A stretch of DNA of 64,000 nucleotides from Paenibacillus rhizovicinus (GCF_010365285.1 NZ_CP048286.1:6188001-6252000), one strand, 5' to 3'; positions 10,485 to 19,887 are shown, counted from the first letter of the stretch. Notes: a model not told the origin generated them from the letters alone. A program made the numbers and translations.

Positions 10485-11231
10485 GTGGAATATGGTCCGC
10501 ATTTATTCCGTACGCTTCTCATCTATTTTGTCGTATTTGTGATTATGCGGCTGATGGGGAAAAGGGAAATCGGCAAACTGTCGGTATTTGACTTGGTCAT
10601 TTCCGTCATGATTGCGGAAATTGCTGTATTCGTCATTGAGGATACGGATCGGCCGATTATGGATGGCATTTTTCCGATGATCATCCTGCTCGTCGTGCAA
10701 ATTGGGATTGCGCTTATATCGCTCAGGTTTCGGAAAATGAGGATGCTGTTTGACGGAAAGCCTACGGTACTCGTCGACCGAGGCAAGCTCAACCGCGAAG
10801 CGATGCGCAAGCAGCGGTACAATTTGGACGATTTGCTGCTGCAGTTCCGGGAGAACAAGACGAACATCGCCGATGTGGAGTTTGCGATATTGGAAACGAC
10901 AGGCAAGCTGTCCATCGTTCAAAAGGATAGAAACGTACATGGATCATCCGGAGGCGAAGGCAAAGGGGAAGAGGATTCGGGCAATAAAGAATCCCGGCTT
11001 CCCAAAACATTTCCGCGCAACTACCGTTTCGAGAATTTGCCGGTTCCGCTCATCATGGACGGTGAAATTCAGAAGGATAACTTGGAACGATTGGAGAAAG
11101 ACAGGTTCTGGTTGAACAATCAGCTCAAGCAGCGAGGAATCGTCGATGTGAAGCATGTATTTCTATGCACGATCGACCATCGGGGCAAGCTGTTTATCGA
11201 CGCGAAACATCGAAAAGGACCGCATCATTGA
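10485..11231 (+). CDS. YetF/DUF421 family membrane protein (YrbG-like)
   Basis: 248 aa. Three N-terminal helices (LLIYFVVFVIMRLMGKREIGKLS, LVISVMIAEIAVFVI, IIILLVVQIGIALISL in part) are followed by a soluble DUF421 region with DLLLQFRENKTNIADVEFAILETTGKLSI cut into blocks by a charged insert rich in G, E and K. YetF-family proteins are associated with spore and membrane physiology but have no agreed biochemical role. The start is GTG 10485, nine bases after AAGGAGG; GTG is preferred over ATG 10446, which has no site. Position next to spoVB matches B. subtilis yrbG. Confidence 0.85.
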   Translation: MEYGPHLFRTLLIYFVVFVIMRLMGKREIGKLSVFDLVISVMIAEIAVFVIEDTDRPIMDGIFPMIILLVVQIGIALISLRFRKMRMLFDGKPTVLVDRGKLNREAMRKQRYNLDDLLLQFRENKTNIADVEFAILETTGKLSIVQKDRNVHGSSGGEGKGEEDSGNKESRLPKTFPRNYRFENLPVPLIMDGEIQKDNLERLEKDRFWLNNQLKQRGIVDVKHVFLCTIDHRGKLFIDAKHRKGPHH

Positions 11232-11297
11232 CCTATGACAGCAAGAACCACGGAGCATCGGCAGAAGCCGGTGCTTTTTTCATGAGCCGGATAAGCA

Positions 11298-12923
11298 TTA
11301 AGGCCGGAACCAGCGGCCGATGAGCGGGATCCGGGCGGCGTCGTGCCGGTCGATGATTCGAAGCGCGACCATCAGAAGCAAATATACGATGACGCCGGCC
11401 ATGCAGGCGGCAATCAAGTTCAGCCACAGCTTGGGAAGTACCTGCTGATTCATGACCCATAGGGATGCCGCCCCCATGATGCACATGGCCGTGATTACTT
11501 TCAGAAAATCGATCCACTGCATGCGGAAGCCGACGAATCGGGTCACGCTGATCCAATGCAGCGCCGTCACGAGCACGATGTTGATGTTGATGGCGATAAG
11601 GGCCCCGTAGATGCCGAGCGATGGCATAGATGCCAGTTTCATGATCAGAACCAACTTCACGATCGCGCCGATGAAGGTGTTCATAAGCGCCGTGGACGGC
11701 TTGTCAAGCGCTTGGAGAGCCGCCTGCAGCGGGGCTTGCAGGTAGATGAACAGGCCAACCGGCGCCATCCATTTCAGCATAGGAGCGATTTCCGCATGAT
11801 TGTACAGAATGCGGCAGATCGGATCGGCGAACAATAGCATGACGACGACGAACGGAGCGCCGGTGACGAGCGCGAGGCGCATGGATTGATGCAGTCTTTT
11901 ATGAATGGTCGCTCTGTCGCCTTTGGCTGCGGCTTCCGATAAGGAAGGGACCAACGACACCGCGAGCGAATACGTTAAGGCCGTCGGGAGCAGCAGAATG
12001 GGCACGATCATGCCTTGCAGCGCGCCATACTGGGCCGTTGCGGCGCCTGTTGCAATTCCGGCAAGCAGGAGCGCCCGCGCGGTGAAGATGGACTCCAGCA
12101 AGTAGGAGAAGGAGCCGATCATGCGGCTGGCGGTGACCGGGACAGACAGGCTGATCAAACGACGCATGACGGGAATGCGTTCCTTTTCCTTGGCAGCCGT
12201 TTTGCCATGAGGCCTTTCTGTCGATAGCGGGGGGAAAGGATCAAGCTCATTCGCGTTATCTGCGGTCTCCATCGGCGTGCCGGGCGGTCGCTTGCGGTCG
12301 CTTGCATAATGCAGCAAGAGGACGGCGAAGCCCGCGATCTCTCCGGCAACGACGCCTAACATAGCGCCGGCGGCTCCCCATTCCAATCCGAAGGGCAGCA
12401 GCCATTTGGCAAACAACAGCGCGAAGATGATCCGGATCACCGTCTCCATCGTCTGCGAGAATGCGGTAGGAATCATGTTCTGCTTGCCTTGGAAATAGCC
12501 GCGGTATACGGAGGAAATGCCGATAATGATAAGCAGCGGGCTCATCATCCGAAAGGTTTGAAAGACGCGGGGCTCCGTCATCAAATGGTCGATGATCCAA
12601 GGCGTCAGCCAGATGAAGAGGACGGTAAGCACTGTCGAAAGCATAATCGTAAGCGCCATCGCCGCGCGGAAAATCTGTTTGACGCGTTTGCCGTCCCCTT
12701 GCGTTTCCGCCTCGGCAATCCATTTGGCGACGGACAGGGGAATCCCCCCTGTTATGAACGTGAGCAGTACGATCAGGAACGGATAACCGAGCTGATAGAT
12801 TCCGACACCCTCGGCGCCGATGATGCGAGGCAGCGCGATACGCGGCACGAAAGCGAGAATCCGGTTAACGACCCCCGCGGCAAGCAGGATCAAAGCGCCT
12901 TTCATAAAGGTTTGCTTATTCAA
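11298..12923 (-). CDS. spoVB: Stage V sporulation protein B, MOP-superfamily lipid flippase
   Basis: 541 aa (B. subtilis SpoVB is 518). About 14 hydrophobic helices and the MurJ/Wzx-like N-terminus KGALILLAAGVVNRILAFV place it in the polysaccharide transport family. SpoVB is needed for spore cortex assembly and is thought to flip a lipid-linked precursor in the mother cell membrane. An acidic insert around residues 215-245 (ANELDPFPPL region) is a cytoplasmic loop. The start is TTG 12923, preceded by GAGAGG. Its position before comN and secD repeats the B. subtilis order. A related MurJ-type flippase remains possible, but context favours SpoVB. Confidence 0.85.
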   Translation of the reverse strand: MNKQTFMKGALILLAAGVVNRILAFVPRIALPRIIGAEGVGIYQLGYPFLIVLLTFITGGIPLSVAKWIAEAETQGDGKRVKQIFRAAMALTIMLSTVLTVLFIWLTPWIIDHLMTEPRVFQTFRMMSPLLIIIGISSVYRGYFQGKQNMIPTAFSQTMETVIRIIFALLFAKWLLPFGLEWGAAGAMLGVVAGEIAGFAVLLLHYASDRKRPPGTPMETADNANELDPFPPLSTERPHGKTAAKEKERIPVMRRLISLSVPVTASRMIGSFSYLLESIFTARALLLAGIATGAATAQYGALQGMIVPILLLPTALTYSLAVSLVPSLSEAAAKGDRATIHKRLHQSMRLALVTGAPFVVVMLLFADPICRILYNHAEIAPMLKWMAPVGLFIYLQAPLQAALQALDKPSTALMNTFIGAIVKLVLIMKLASMPSLGIYGALIAININIVLVTALHWISVTRFVGFRMQWIDFLKVITAMCIMGAASLWVMNQQVLPKLWLNLIAACMAGVIVYLLLMVALRIIDRHDAARIPLIGRWFRP

Positions 12924-12957
12924 TGCGTTCCTCTCCCTCTACCGTGAACATGTCCTA

Positions 12958-13006
12958 CCCTGGTCGCGAACTTGGTTCGCCCCTGGTCACGAACTTCGTT
13001 CGTTGC
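12958..13006. repeat. Two imperfect direct repeats with internal palindromes
   Basis: Two copies of about 23 bp begin with CCTGGTC and continue GCGAACTTGGTTCG and ACGAACTTCGTTCG. The second contains the perfect inverted repeat CGAAC/GTTCG. They lie upstream of spoVB (minus) and comN (plus). Confidence 0.55.
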
Positions 13007-13161
13007 TCGGGTATGCATCTTGCATCCTACCTCCATGCTTATGCAGCATGTCCGCATCCATGCAGTCAATTTTTGGAGAGGAACGCGATTTGGCAGGAAT
13101 GTGGACATCAATAGCGAATGTAAAGGAGGACGAGAAGACATCGAGGCAAGGGAGGCATGAA

Positions 13162-13422
13162 ATGGAAGGCGAAGACAGTCCGTTATCGGGAGAAGAATGG
13201 ATCTCCACTATCGAATACTTATGTAAAAGCAAAGCCGAGGAGTTTAAGCTGTTCGGTTACGAATATGTCACCGGAGAAGAAGTTTGGCACTGCGTCAGCG
13301 AGAAGTACGCCAAGAACGGAGAGCCGGCCAGACATCAAGTCGTTAATGACATTTTATCGTTAAAAGTGACAAAATTTATGAACTTTATGACGCTAAGCGC
13401 GTATAAAGGGACCCATTTTTAA
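13162..13422 (+). CDS. comN: ComN-family post-transcriptional regulator (YrzD-like)
   Basis: 86 aa. In B. subtilis ComN acts after transcription on comE mRNA and associates with the cell poles and septum. The conserved pattern is KSKAEEFKLFGYEYVTGEEVW then KEKY-like VSEKYAK and NDILSLKVTKFMNF. ATG 13162 follows AAGGGAGG by about six bases; the longer frame upstream has no support. It lies between spoVB and secD as in B. subtilis and ends at its own terminator. Confidence 0.85.
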   Translation: MEGEDSPLSGEEWISTIEYLCKSKAEEFKLFGYEYVTGEEVWHCVSEKYAKNGEPARHQVVNDILSLKVTKFMNFMTLSAYKGTHF

Positions 13423-13440
13423 CGAGTGGGCTCTTTTTTT
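13407..13440 (+). terminator. Terminator after comN
   Basis: GGGACCCA pairs with TGGGCTC (imperfect) around TTTTTAACGAG, followed by eight T. Confidence 0.65.
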
Positions 13441-13468
13441 TGACTCGATTTTGAGCCATCGGTATAAT
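13440..13468 (+). promoter_or_regulatory. SigA promoter of secDF
   Basis: TTGACT (13440-13445), 17 bp, and TATAAT (13463-13468): a near-consensus promoter that starts in the T run of the comN terminator and fires into secD. Confidence 0.85.
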
Positions 13469-13510
13469 AGGAATATTGAACAGAGCACTTAAGGGGGAAC
13501 TGTGGGAATT

Positions 13511-14779
13511 ATGAATCGTCGACTGTTAATGTTTATTCTCATCGTCGTCGTGTCATTCGGCGTCGTTGGCGGATTGTCCAAGTGGGTCGTGGACGACGTC
13601 AAACTCGGACTGGACTTGAAAGGCGGCTTCGAGATCCTGTATGAAGCCGAGCCGATCGACGCGACCAGCAAGGTCACGAAGGATTCGTTGAACGAGACCG
13701 CGAAGAGCCTCGAGGCCCGCGCCAACTCCACCGGCGTTCAGGAACCTGAAGTAACGACGGAAGGCGACAACCGCATCCGCGTGAAGATCGCCGGCGTGAC
13801 CGACGAGAAGAAAGTCCGCGACGTGCTGAAGAAGCCGGCCGAGCTGACGTTCCGCAGCGCGCGCGGCTGCGCCGCCGACGCGGGTTACTGCAAGGTCGAG
13901 TTGACCGGCAGCGATTTCAAGCAGAACGGCGCAGACGTGCAGCAAACGAACCTCAACCAATACGAGATTACGATCAAGTTGAAAGACGCGAGCAAATTCG
14001 CGGAAGTAACTCGCGAAGTTTCCAAGCTTAGCCCTACGGGCAGCCCGCTTGCGATCTTCTTGGACGAAACGATGATCTCTGCTCCGAACGTCGCGCAAGA
14101 GATTAATAGTTCGAGCGCCGTTATTTCCGGCGATTTCACCCGCGACGAAGCGAAGAACCTGAAAGACACGATCAACCTCGGCGCGCTGCCGCTGAAGCTG
14201 ACCGAGAAATACACGCAGAGCGTAGGCGCTACGCTCGGCAAGAAGTCGCTTGACGAAACCGTTTACGCGGGCGCGATCGCGACAGTGGTTATCTTGCTGT
14301 TCATGATGATCTTCTATCGTCTGCCGGGCGTTATCGCCAGCATTTCGATCATCGTGTTCATCTGGCTGCTGCTGCTCGGCTTTAACCTGATTCATGCAAC
14401 GCTCACGTTGCCTGGCATCGCGGCCTTCATTCTCGGCATCGGGATGGCGGTCGACGCCAACATCATCATGGCGGAACGGATCCGCGAGGAACTTCGCAGC
14501 GGCAAGAGCATCCTCTCGTCGCAGAAAGCCGGTTCGAAGAATTCGTTCCGGACGATCATCGACGCCCATGTCACGACGGCGATCGCCGCGCTCGTGCTGT
14601 TCTTCATCGGGGTCGGTTCGGTCAAAGGCTTTGCCGTCATCTTGCTCCTCAGCATCGCGATGAGCATCTTGACGAACGTATTCTTCTCTCGCCTGCTACT
14701 GACGCTTCTTCTTAAGAGCGGTGTGGTCAAGAAGAAATCCAACTTCGGCGTGAAGGAGAGTGAAATCCGTGCACTATAA
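13511..14779 (+). CDS. secD: Protein translocase subunit SecD
   Basis: 422 aa. SecD and SecF form a membrane complex that pulls exported proteins through SecYEG using the proton gradient. The N-terminal helix is followed by LGLDLKGGFEILYE, the SecD D1 motif. The periplasmic part is short compared with E. coli, as usual in Bacillota. Six helices in all end with the GIGMAVDANIIMAERIREEL block. ATG 13511 is 13 bases after GGGGG; GTG 13502 is 4 bases after it, so the exact start is uncertain. It overlaps secF by eleven bases. In B. subtilis the two are fused. Confidence 0.95.
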   Translation: MNRRLLMFILIVVVSFGVVGGLSKWVVDDVKLGLDLKGGFEILYEAEPIDATSKVTKDSLNETAKSLEARANSTGVQEPEVTTEGDNRIRVKIAGVTDEKKVRDVLKKPAELTFRSARGCAADAGYCKVELTGSDFKQNGADVQQTNLNQYEITIKLKDASKFAEVTREVSKLSPTGSPLAIFLDETMISAPNVAQEINSSSAVISGDFTRDEAKNLKDTINLGALPLKLTEKYTQSVGATLGKKSLDETVYAGAIATVVILLFMMIFYRLPGVIASISIIVFIWLLLLGFNLIHATLTLPGIAAFILGIGMAVDANIIMAERIREELRSGKSILSSQKAGSKNSFRTIIDAHVTTAIAALVLFFIGVGSVKGFAVILLLSIAMSILTNVFFSRLLLTLLLKSGVVKKKSNFGVKESEIRAL

Positions 14780-15701
14780 GGCATTCGACAACGTTTCGGA
14801 CAAGCGGTTCAGCATTGTCGCCAAGTCCCGATACTTCTTTATTTTCTCGATCATCATCACCCTGCTCGGCATCGTCACGCTGCTCTATCACGGCTTGAAC
14901 TACGGCGTCGACTTCAAGGCGGGTTCCAGCGTCGACATTTCCTTCAAGAAGGACGTTAGCGGCCAGAAGGCGCAAATAGAACAGTTTCTTAAGGACAACG
15001 ACTTCGGCACGCCTGGCATGACGTTCGGCGCGAAGCGCGTCACGCTTCGATTCGACGACGTACTGACGGACGTCAAGGAAAACACGCTTAAGCAAGGCAT
15101 AATGGACAAGTTCGACAAGGGCGCTTCCATGGAAGTGAACACGGTCGACGTCGAAATCGCCAAGGAACTGCAAGGCAACGCGCTCAAAGCCGTGCTCGTC
15201 GCCAGCATCGGCATCATGATTTACGTCAGCATTCGCTTCGAATGGCGTTTCGCTGTCGCGGCCATCGTCGCATTGCTCCATGACGCGTTCATCGTCATCA
15301 GCTTGTTCTCGATCTTCAAGCTGGAAGTGAATTTGCCGTTCATCGTGGCCGTGCTGACCATCGTCGGTTACTCCATCAACGATACGATCGTTATCTTCGA
15401 CCGCGTGCGGGAGAATCTACGCTTCGCCAAGCTGAAGACGCACGAGGACGTCGCGAACGTCGTCAACGCGAGTATCTGGCAGACGATGTCCCGTTCGATC
15501 AATACGGTCATGACGGTGCTCTTCGCCACGATCTGCTTGCTCATCTTCGGCAGCGAATCGATTCGGATGTTCTCGCTCGCGGTACTGTTCGGCCTTATCA
15601 GCGGCGCGTACTCCTCGATCTTTATCGCGAGTCCGCTGTGGCTGGCGCTGAAGAGCAAACAAAAACCGAAACCGACTGCCAAGTCTTCGGCTGCATCGTA
15701 G
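14769..15701 (+). CDS. secF: Protein translocase subunit SecF
   Basis: 310 aa, six membrane helices. The SecF hallmarks are NYGVDFKAGSSVDI after helix 1 and the GYSINDTIVIFDRVRENL block in the C-terminal half. The start is GTG 14769, ten bases after AAGGAG (14753-14758), inside the end of secD; GTG 14760 lies within that site and is unlikely. It is translationally coupled to secD. No terminator is visible after it, but a promoter at 15745 serves the next gene. Confidence 0.95.
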   Translation: MHYKAFDNVSDKRFSIVAKSRYFFIFSIIITLLGIVTLLYHGLNYGVDFKAGSSVDISFKKDVSGQKAQIEQFLKDNDFGTPGMTFGAKRVTLRFDDVLTDVKENTLKQGIMDKFDKGASMEVNTVDVEIAKELQGNALKAVLVASIGIMIYVSIRFEWRFAVAAIVALLHDAFIVISLFSIFKLEVNLPFIVAVLTIVGYSINDTIVIFDRVRENLRFAKLKTHEDVANVVNASIWQTMSRSINTVMTVLFATICLLIFGSESIRMFSLAVLFGLISGAYSSIFIASPLWLALKSKQKPKPTAKSSAAS

Positions 15702-15744
15702 GTTGAAAAACTCGATCGAAGCGATTCGAGGATGAACGAACACG

Positions 15745-15774
15745 TTGAACGGCGGATTTTATCGTCACTATAAT
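15745..15774 (+). promoter_or_regulatory. SigA promoter upstream of the CDF-like gene
   Basis: TTGAAC (15745-15750), 18 bp, TATAAT (15769-15774). A small hairpin CTTTCG/CGAAAG follows in the leader. Confidence 0.6.
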
Positions 15775-15874
15775 TTTGTTCTTTCGTGAGACGCGAAAGC
15801 TTATAATTTCTTATGTGGCAAGATAGCAGTGCGCAAGATAGACAGTACGACGTAATAACAATCAGGAGGCGTCC

Positions 15875-16786
15875 ATGACAGCGAACCAACGTTATGCCAA
15901 TGCGGAGTCAGCAGCATGGACCGGACTTATCGGCAATGTCTGCATCGCAGCGGTTAAAGCCGGGGTAGGCGTGATGGCGGGCAGCAAATCGCTGCTTGCC
16001 GACGCTTGTCGTTCGGCTTCCGAGGCAGCCGCCTCGTTTGTCTCCTTGACCGGCATCCGCCGGTGCAGGCAGCTGGGATCTCCCTATGCGCCTGTACCGG
16101 CTTCCCGGGGCCGCTCCGAGGCCGCGACCGGCGTTCTGGCTTCCCTATTGCTGATGATCGTCGGTCTCGAAATCGGTATTTCCGCGATCAAGTCGATTGC
16201 GGACGGCGTTGAAGACACGCCGGGCTGGCCGGCTGCTGCAGTCGTTCTGGCTGCTTTCCTCGTGAAGGAAGTCGGTTTCTCTTCGAAAGAGCGGGGCGTC
16301 GATTTCTATGCTTCGCTTGCGGCGTTAGTAGGCACGGGCGGCTCGATGCTAGGCAAACCGCTTGGCATGCATCTTCTCTATTATCTCGATCCTGCCGCAT
16401 CGCTGATTATCGTCGTCATCGTGTTCAGCAGCGGATATCGCGTCGCGTCGGCTTCAGTCATGCGGAGCCGGTTTCTGGAAGTGGAGCCGTCTGATTTGTC
16501 GGAGCTGAAAGCTGTCGTTCAGCGCATGGAAGGCGTCATCAACATCGAAGTGCTTCGTGCGCGTGAACACGGCCATTATGCGGTTGCGGAAGTCGTTATC
16601 AGCGTCAACCCGCGGATCTCGGTGCTGGAAGGCAACGAAATCGCGAAACGCGTCAGAGAATTTATTATGAAACGGTTTAATCATATGACGGAAGTGACCG
16701 TGCACGTAGAGCCTTACGATCCCGGTTATCCGTACAAAACAAATCATGATTCCAATCAGGAACAACTGACAACGCTACTGCAATAG
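15875..16786 (+). CDS. Cation diffusion facilitator-like protein with altered metal-site residues
   Basis: 303 aa. About six helices and a C-terminal CDF cytoplasmic domain (residues about 205-290) identify the family, which exports Zn, Mn or Fe by proton exchange. In usual members the transport site is His/Asp in helix 2 (HSxxD) and His/Asp in helix 5 (HxxxD). Here the aligned residues are Arg46 and Glu50 (ADACRSASE) and Glu139 and Asp143 (ERGVD). Only one of four ligands is kept, so metal choice may differ or transport may be lost. ATG 15875 follows AGGAGG by about 8 bases. recJ follows after 74 bases. Confidence 0.82.
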   Translation: MTANQRYANAESAAWTGLIGNVCIAAVKAGVGVMAGSKSLLADACRSASEAAASFVSLTGIRRCRQLGSPYAPVPASRGRSEAATGVLASLLLMIVGLEIGISAIKSIADGVEDTPGWPAAAVVLAAFLVKEVGFSSKERGVDFYASLAALVGTGGSMLGKPLGMHLLYYLDPAASLIIVVIVFSSGYRVASASVMRSRFLEVEPSDLSELKAVVQRMEGVINIEVLRAREHGHYAVAEVVISVNPRISVLEGNEIAKRVREFIMKRFNHMTEVTVHVEPYDPGYPYKTNHDSNQEQLTTLLQ

Positions 16787-16860
16787 CAGCTAGCGTTCAT
16801 TTTTTTTGAAATTACAAAAGTGAATAAGGTTCACTTTGATAAAGAGAGGTGTCAAGCGAT

Positions 16861-19281
16861 TTGCTGCAATCCAAAACACGCTGGAACCTCGCGTCCCTCG
16901 ATGTGGAAGGCGAAGCGCGCGCTGCCGTATTGGCGCGCTCCCTTTCCCTTTCGCCGCTGGTGGCAAGACTGCTCGTGCAGCGCGGCTACGACCGCGTGGA
17001 AGAGGCGAGACAGTTTCTGAATGGCGGCATCGAATGTTTGCATGATCCGTTTCTGCTGAAAGACATGAAGACGGCGGCGGACCGAATCTCGCTTGCCCGA
17101 CAGCGCGGCGAGCGCGTTCGGATTTACGGGGATTATGATGCGGACGGCGTATCCTCCACGACGCTGATGACGTATCTGTTCCAGCGGCTGGAGCTGAATT
17201 TCGATCATTATATTCCGCATCGGACGCTCGAAGGGTACGGCTTGAACAAGAAGGCGCTCGAAGCTGCGGCGGAGAAGGGCGTCACTCTAATCGTGACTGT
17301 CGATACCGGCATCAGCGCGGTGGAAGAAATCGCTTATGCGGCCGAGCTGGGCATTGACGTGGTCGTGACCGACCATCATGAGCCGCCGCATGTGCTTCCC
17401 GCAGCGCACGCCATCGTCAATCCTAAACAGGAGGATTGCGGTTATCCGTTCAAAGGACTGGCGGGCGTCGGAGTCGCTTTCAAGCTGGCGACGGCGCTGC
17501 TAGGCGAACCGCCGCTGGAGTGGACGGATGTCGTGGCCCTCGGCACGATCGCGGATCTCATGCCGCTTACGGACGAGAACCGCGTCCTTGTGCGATTCGG
17601 GCTCGAACAGCTCCGCCAAACGGACAAACCCGGTTTCCGGGCATTGGCCGAAGTCGGCGGCGTGGACCTGCCGGCTTTGCTCGCGACGCATATCGCATTC
17701 AGCATGGCGCCGCGCATCAATGCGGCAGGTCGGCTGGATCATGCGAATGCGGCAGTCGAGCTGCTAACGGCCGCAACCGATGAAGCTGCGGCAGCCGGAG
17801 CGATCCGGCTCGATGCGCTGAACAAGGAACGGCAGGGGATCGTGGAAGATATCGTCCTGCAGGCGCAGGCGATGTGGGACGCGAAATGCGAAGCGGCGAA
17901 AGAGGCAGGCGAGCCTCAACCGTCCGTCATCGTACTTGCGGGCGAAGGCTGGAATGCGGGCGTCGTCGGCATCGTGGCGTCCAAAATGATCGAGAAGCAT
18001 TATAAGCCGACGATCATTCTCGGCATGGATGCGGAGACGGGCAAATGCAAGGGTTCGGCCCGCTCCATAGAAGGTTACGACCTGCATGCGGCGCTCACGG
18101 AATGCGAAGAATGGCTCGATCATTACGGCGGTCATCAGGCGGCGGCAGGCATGACGCTTCACCGTGACAACCTGGCGCCGTTCGAAGCCAAACTCTCGAG
18201 CCTTGCGGATGCATGGCTGCAAGAGGATGATTGGGTGCCTAAACTGACGATCGACTTGTCCTGCAAAATGGAGGATGCTACGCTTAAGGTGCGCGAGCAG
18301 CTGTCGAAGCTCGAACCGTTCGGAGCGGGCAACGCCGCGCCGAAATTGCTCTTGACCGGCATTACGCTGGCTGACCGCAAAACGATGGGCAAGGAACGGA
18401 CGCATTTGAAGCTCGCGCTCGCCGGACAAGGGAAAATGCTGGATGCCATCGGCTTCGGATACGGCCATCTTGCGGAGCGGCTAACCTTCGGGGCGGAAGT
18501 CGAGGTCGTCGGCGAATTGACGATCAACGAGTGGAACGGACAGCGCAAAGCGCAGTTTATGCTGAGCGATTTGCGAGTGCCTCATATTCAACTGTTCGAC
18601 AAGCGAAACGACCCGGAGTGCGAAACGTTCGCGTCGCTTGGCCGCTTGCTTGGCTCGAGCGGAATCGCGCAATCCCAGGGAATCGTCCTCGTGCCGAATG
18701 CTCCGTGGATGGAAGCCGCAGGGCAATCGGAGCATTTCCGGCTTCCGCCAGGATTTCAACTCTTGACCTACGAAGCACTTATCGGGCAATATATACAAGG
18801 TCGCCATTTGATCGTGATCGGTAAACCGGCGTCCGCAGAGCAGCTATCAAGCGCGGTTGCCGCATGTTCCGGACTCGAAGCCGTTCATCTTCTCTATAGC
18901 ATCGACAAGGAGCAGGCTGAATTCCCCGCACGTGAAGATTTCGGCCAGCTGTACCAGCTGCTGCGGCGCGAATGTCCGCTGCCGGAGGCGGGAAGCCGGC
19001 AAGCGCTCGCCGCGCGGCTGAACCGTTCCGCCCAGAGTGTCGATCTGATGCTCGGCGTGTTCGAGGAGCTGGAATTTATCGCGTGCGAGAACGAAACCAT
19101 CGCGCTCAGCGCGGTAACCGGCAAGAAGGAGCTGTCGCTCTCACGCAAGTATCGCGATGGCAGCCGAATGGCGGAATCCAACGCGATTCTGAGCCTGCCG
19201 GCCAAGCAGTTGTCCGATTGGCTCACCGTGCAATCCAGCATTACACAAAATGAACACAACGAAGGAGTCGTCCATTCATGA
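16861..19281 (+). CDS. recJ: Single-stranded-DNA-specific exonuclease RecJ
   Basis: 806 aa, with a C-terminal extension of about 230 residues typical of Bacillota RecJ. RecJ degrades single-stranded DNA 5' to 3' in recombination and repair. The DHH-family motifs are visible: YGDYDADGVSS, VTVDTGISA, VVTDHHEPP, VALGTIADLMPL, then the DHHA1 block with YGGHQAAAGMTL. The start is TTG 16861 (LLQSKTRWN), eleven bases after AGAGAGG; GTG 16849 is an in-frame alternative. The stop overlaps apt by four bases. Confidence 0.96.
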   Translation: MLQSKTRWNLASLDVEGEARAAVLARSLSLSPLVARLLVQRGYDRVEEARQFLNGGIECLHDPFLLKDMKTAADRISLARQRGERVRIYGDYDADGVSSTTLMTYLFQRLELNFDHYIPHRTLEGYGLNKKALEAAAEKGVTLIVTVDTGISAVEEIAYAAELGIDVVVTDHHEPPHVLPAAHAIVNPKQEDCGYPFKGLAGVGVAFKLATALLGEPPLEWTDVVALGTIADLMPLTDENRVLVRFGLEQLRQTDKPGFRALAEVGGVDLPALLATHIAFSMAPRINAAGRLDHANAAVELLTAATDEAAAAGAIRLDALNKERQGIVEDIVLQAQAMWDAKCEAAKEAGEPQPSVIVLAGEGWNAGVVGIVASKMIEKHYKPTIILGMDAETGKCKGSARSIEGYDLHAALTECEEWLDHYGGHQAAAGMTLHRDNLAPFEAKLSSLADAWLQEDDWVPKLTIDLSCKMEDATLKVREQLSKLEPFGAGNAAPKLLLTGITLADRKTMGKERTHLKLALAGQGKMLDAIGFGYGHLAERLTFGAEVEVVGELTINEWNGQRKAQFMLSDLRVPHIQLFDKRNDPECETFASLGRLLGSSGIAQSQGIVLVPNAPWMEAAGQSEHFRLPPGFQLLTYEALIGQYIQGRHLIVIGKPASAEQLSSAVAACSGLEAVHLLYSIDKEQAEFPAREDFGQLYQLLRRECPLPEAGSRQALAARLNRSAQSVDLMLGVFEELEFIACENETIALSAVTGKKELSLSRKYRDGSRMAESNAILSLPAKQLSDWLTVQSSITQNEHNEGVVHS

Positions 19282-19790
19282 ACTATAAAGAACATATCCG
19301 CGTCATCCCTGATTTCCCGCAGCCGGGAATTCGCTTCAAAGACATCACGACATTGACCAACAATGGAGCGGTATACGCTGCAGCCATCAACGAAATTAAA
19401 GAAGCGATCCAAGACAAGCAGATCGACCTCATCGCCGGACCGGAAGCGCGCGGCTTCATTATCGGGGCGCCATTGGCTGTTTCGATGGGCCTGGGCTTCG
19501 TGCCGATCCGCAAGAGCGGCAAGCTGCCGGGCGAAGTCGTCGAAGCAAGCTATGATTTGGAATACGGCAAAGACAAACTGACGATCCACAAGGATGCGAT
19601 CAAGCCGGGCCAGAAAGTGCTCATCGCCGACGATTTGCTCGCGACGGGCGGAACGATCGCGTCGACGATCAACCTGATCGAGCAGCTCGGCGGCGAAGTG
19701 GTCGGCGCAGCCTTTTTGATCGAGCTCGGCTATTTGGATGGCCGCAGCAAACTCGGCGACATCGACATTTTCTCGCTCGTTACGTACTAG
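19278..19790 (+). CDS. apt: Adenine phosphoribosyltransferase
   Basis: 170 aa, the usual length. Apt salvages adenine to AMP with PRPP. The N-terminal FPQPGIRFKDITTL and the PRPP loop VLIADDLLATGGT are diagnostic. The ATG overlaps the recJ stop (ATGA), so the two are coupled. In B. subtilis recJ-apt-relA are in the same order. It ends before a GC-rich hairpin. Confidence 0.97.
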   Translation: MNYKEHIRVIPDFPQPGIRFKDITTLTNNGAVYAAAINEIKEAIQDKQIDLIAGPEARGFIIGAPLAVSMGLGFVPIRKSGKLPGEVVEASYDLEYGKDKLTIHKDAIKPGQKVLIADDLLATGGTIASTINLIEQLGGEVVGAAFLIELGYLDGRSKLGDIDIFSLVTY

Positions 19791-19804
19791 TTCATGCACA
19801 CCTG

Positions 19805-19846
19805 ACGCCGGACACGGGAGCTCACGCTTCTGTGTCCGGCGTTCTC
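19805..19846 (+). terminator. Hairpin after apt, possible weak terminator
   Basis: Perfect eleven-base arms ACGCCGGACAC (19805-19815) and GTGTCCGGCGT (19832-19842). The tail TCTC is poor in T, so termination may be partial. Confidence 0.5.
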
Positions 19847-19857
19847 TATCGCGGAGG

Positions 19858-19887
19858 TTGACGGAAAGGCTTGAAAACAGGCATAAT
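19858..19887 (+). promoter_or_regulatory. Probable promoter of relA
   Basis: TTGACG (19858-19863), 18 bp, CATAAT (19882-19887), about 135 bases ahead of relA. Confidence 0.5.

Noticed and set aside
12820-13161. N-terminal extension of comN
   Set aside because: The upstream frame crosses the palindromic repeats and has no SD; ATG 13162 has a good one and gives the family length.
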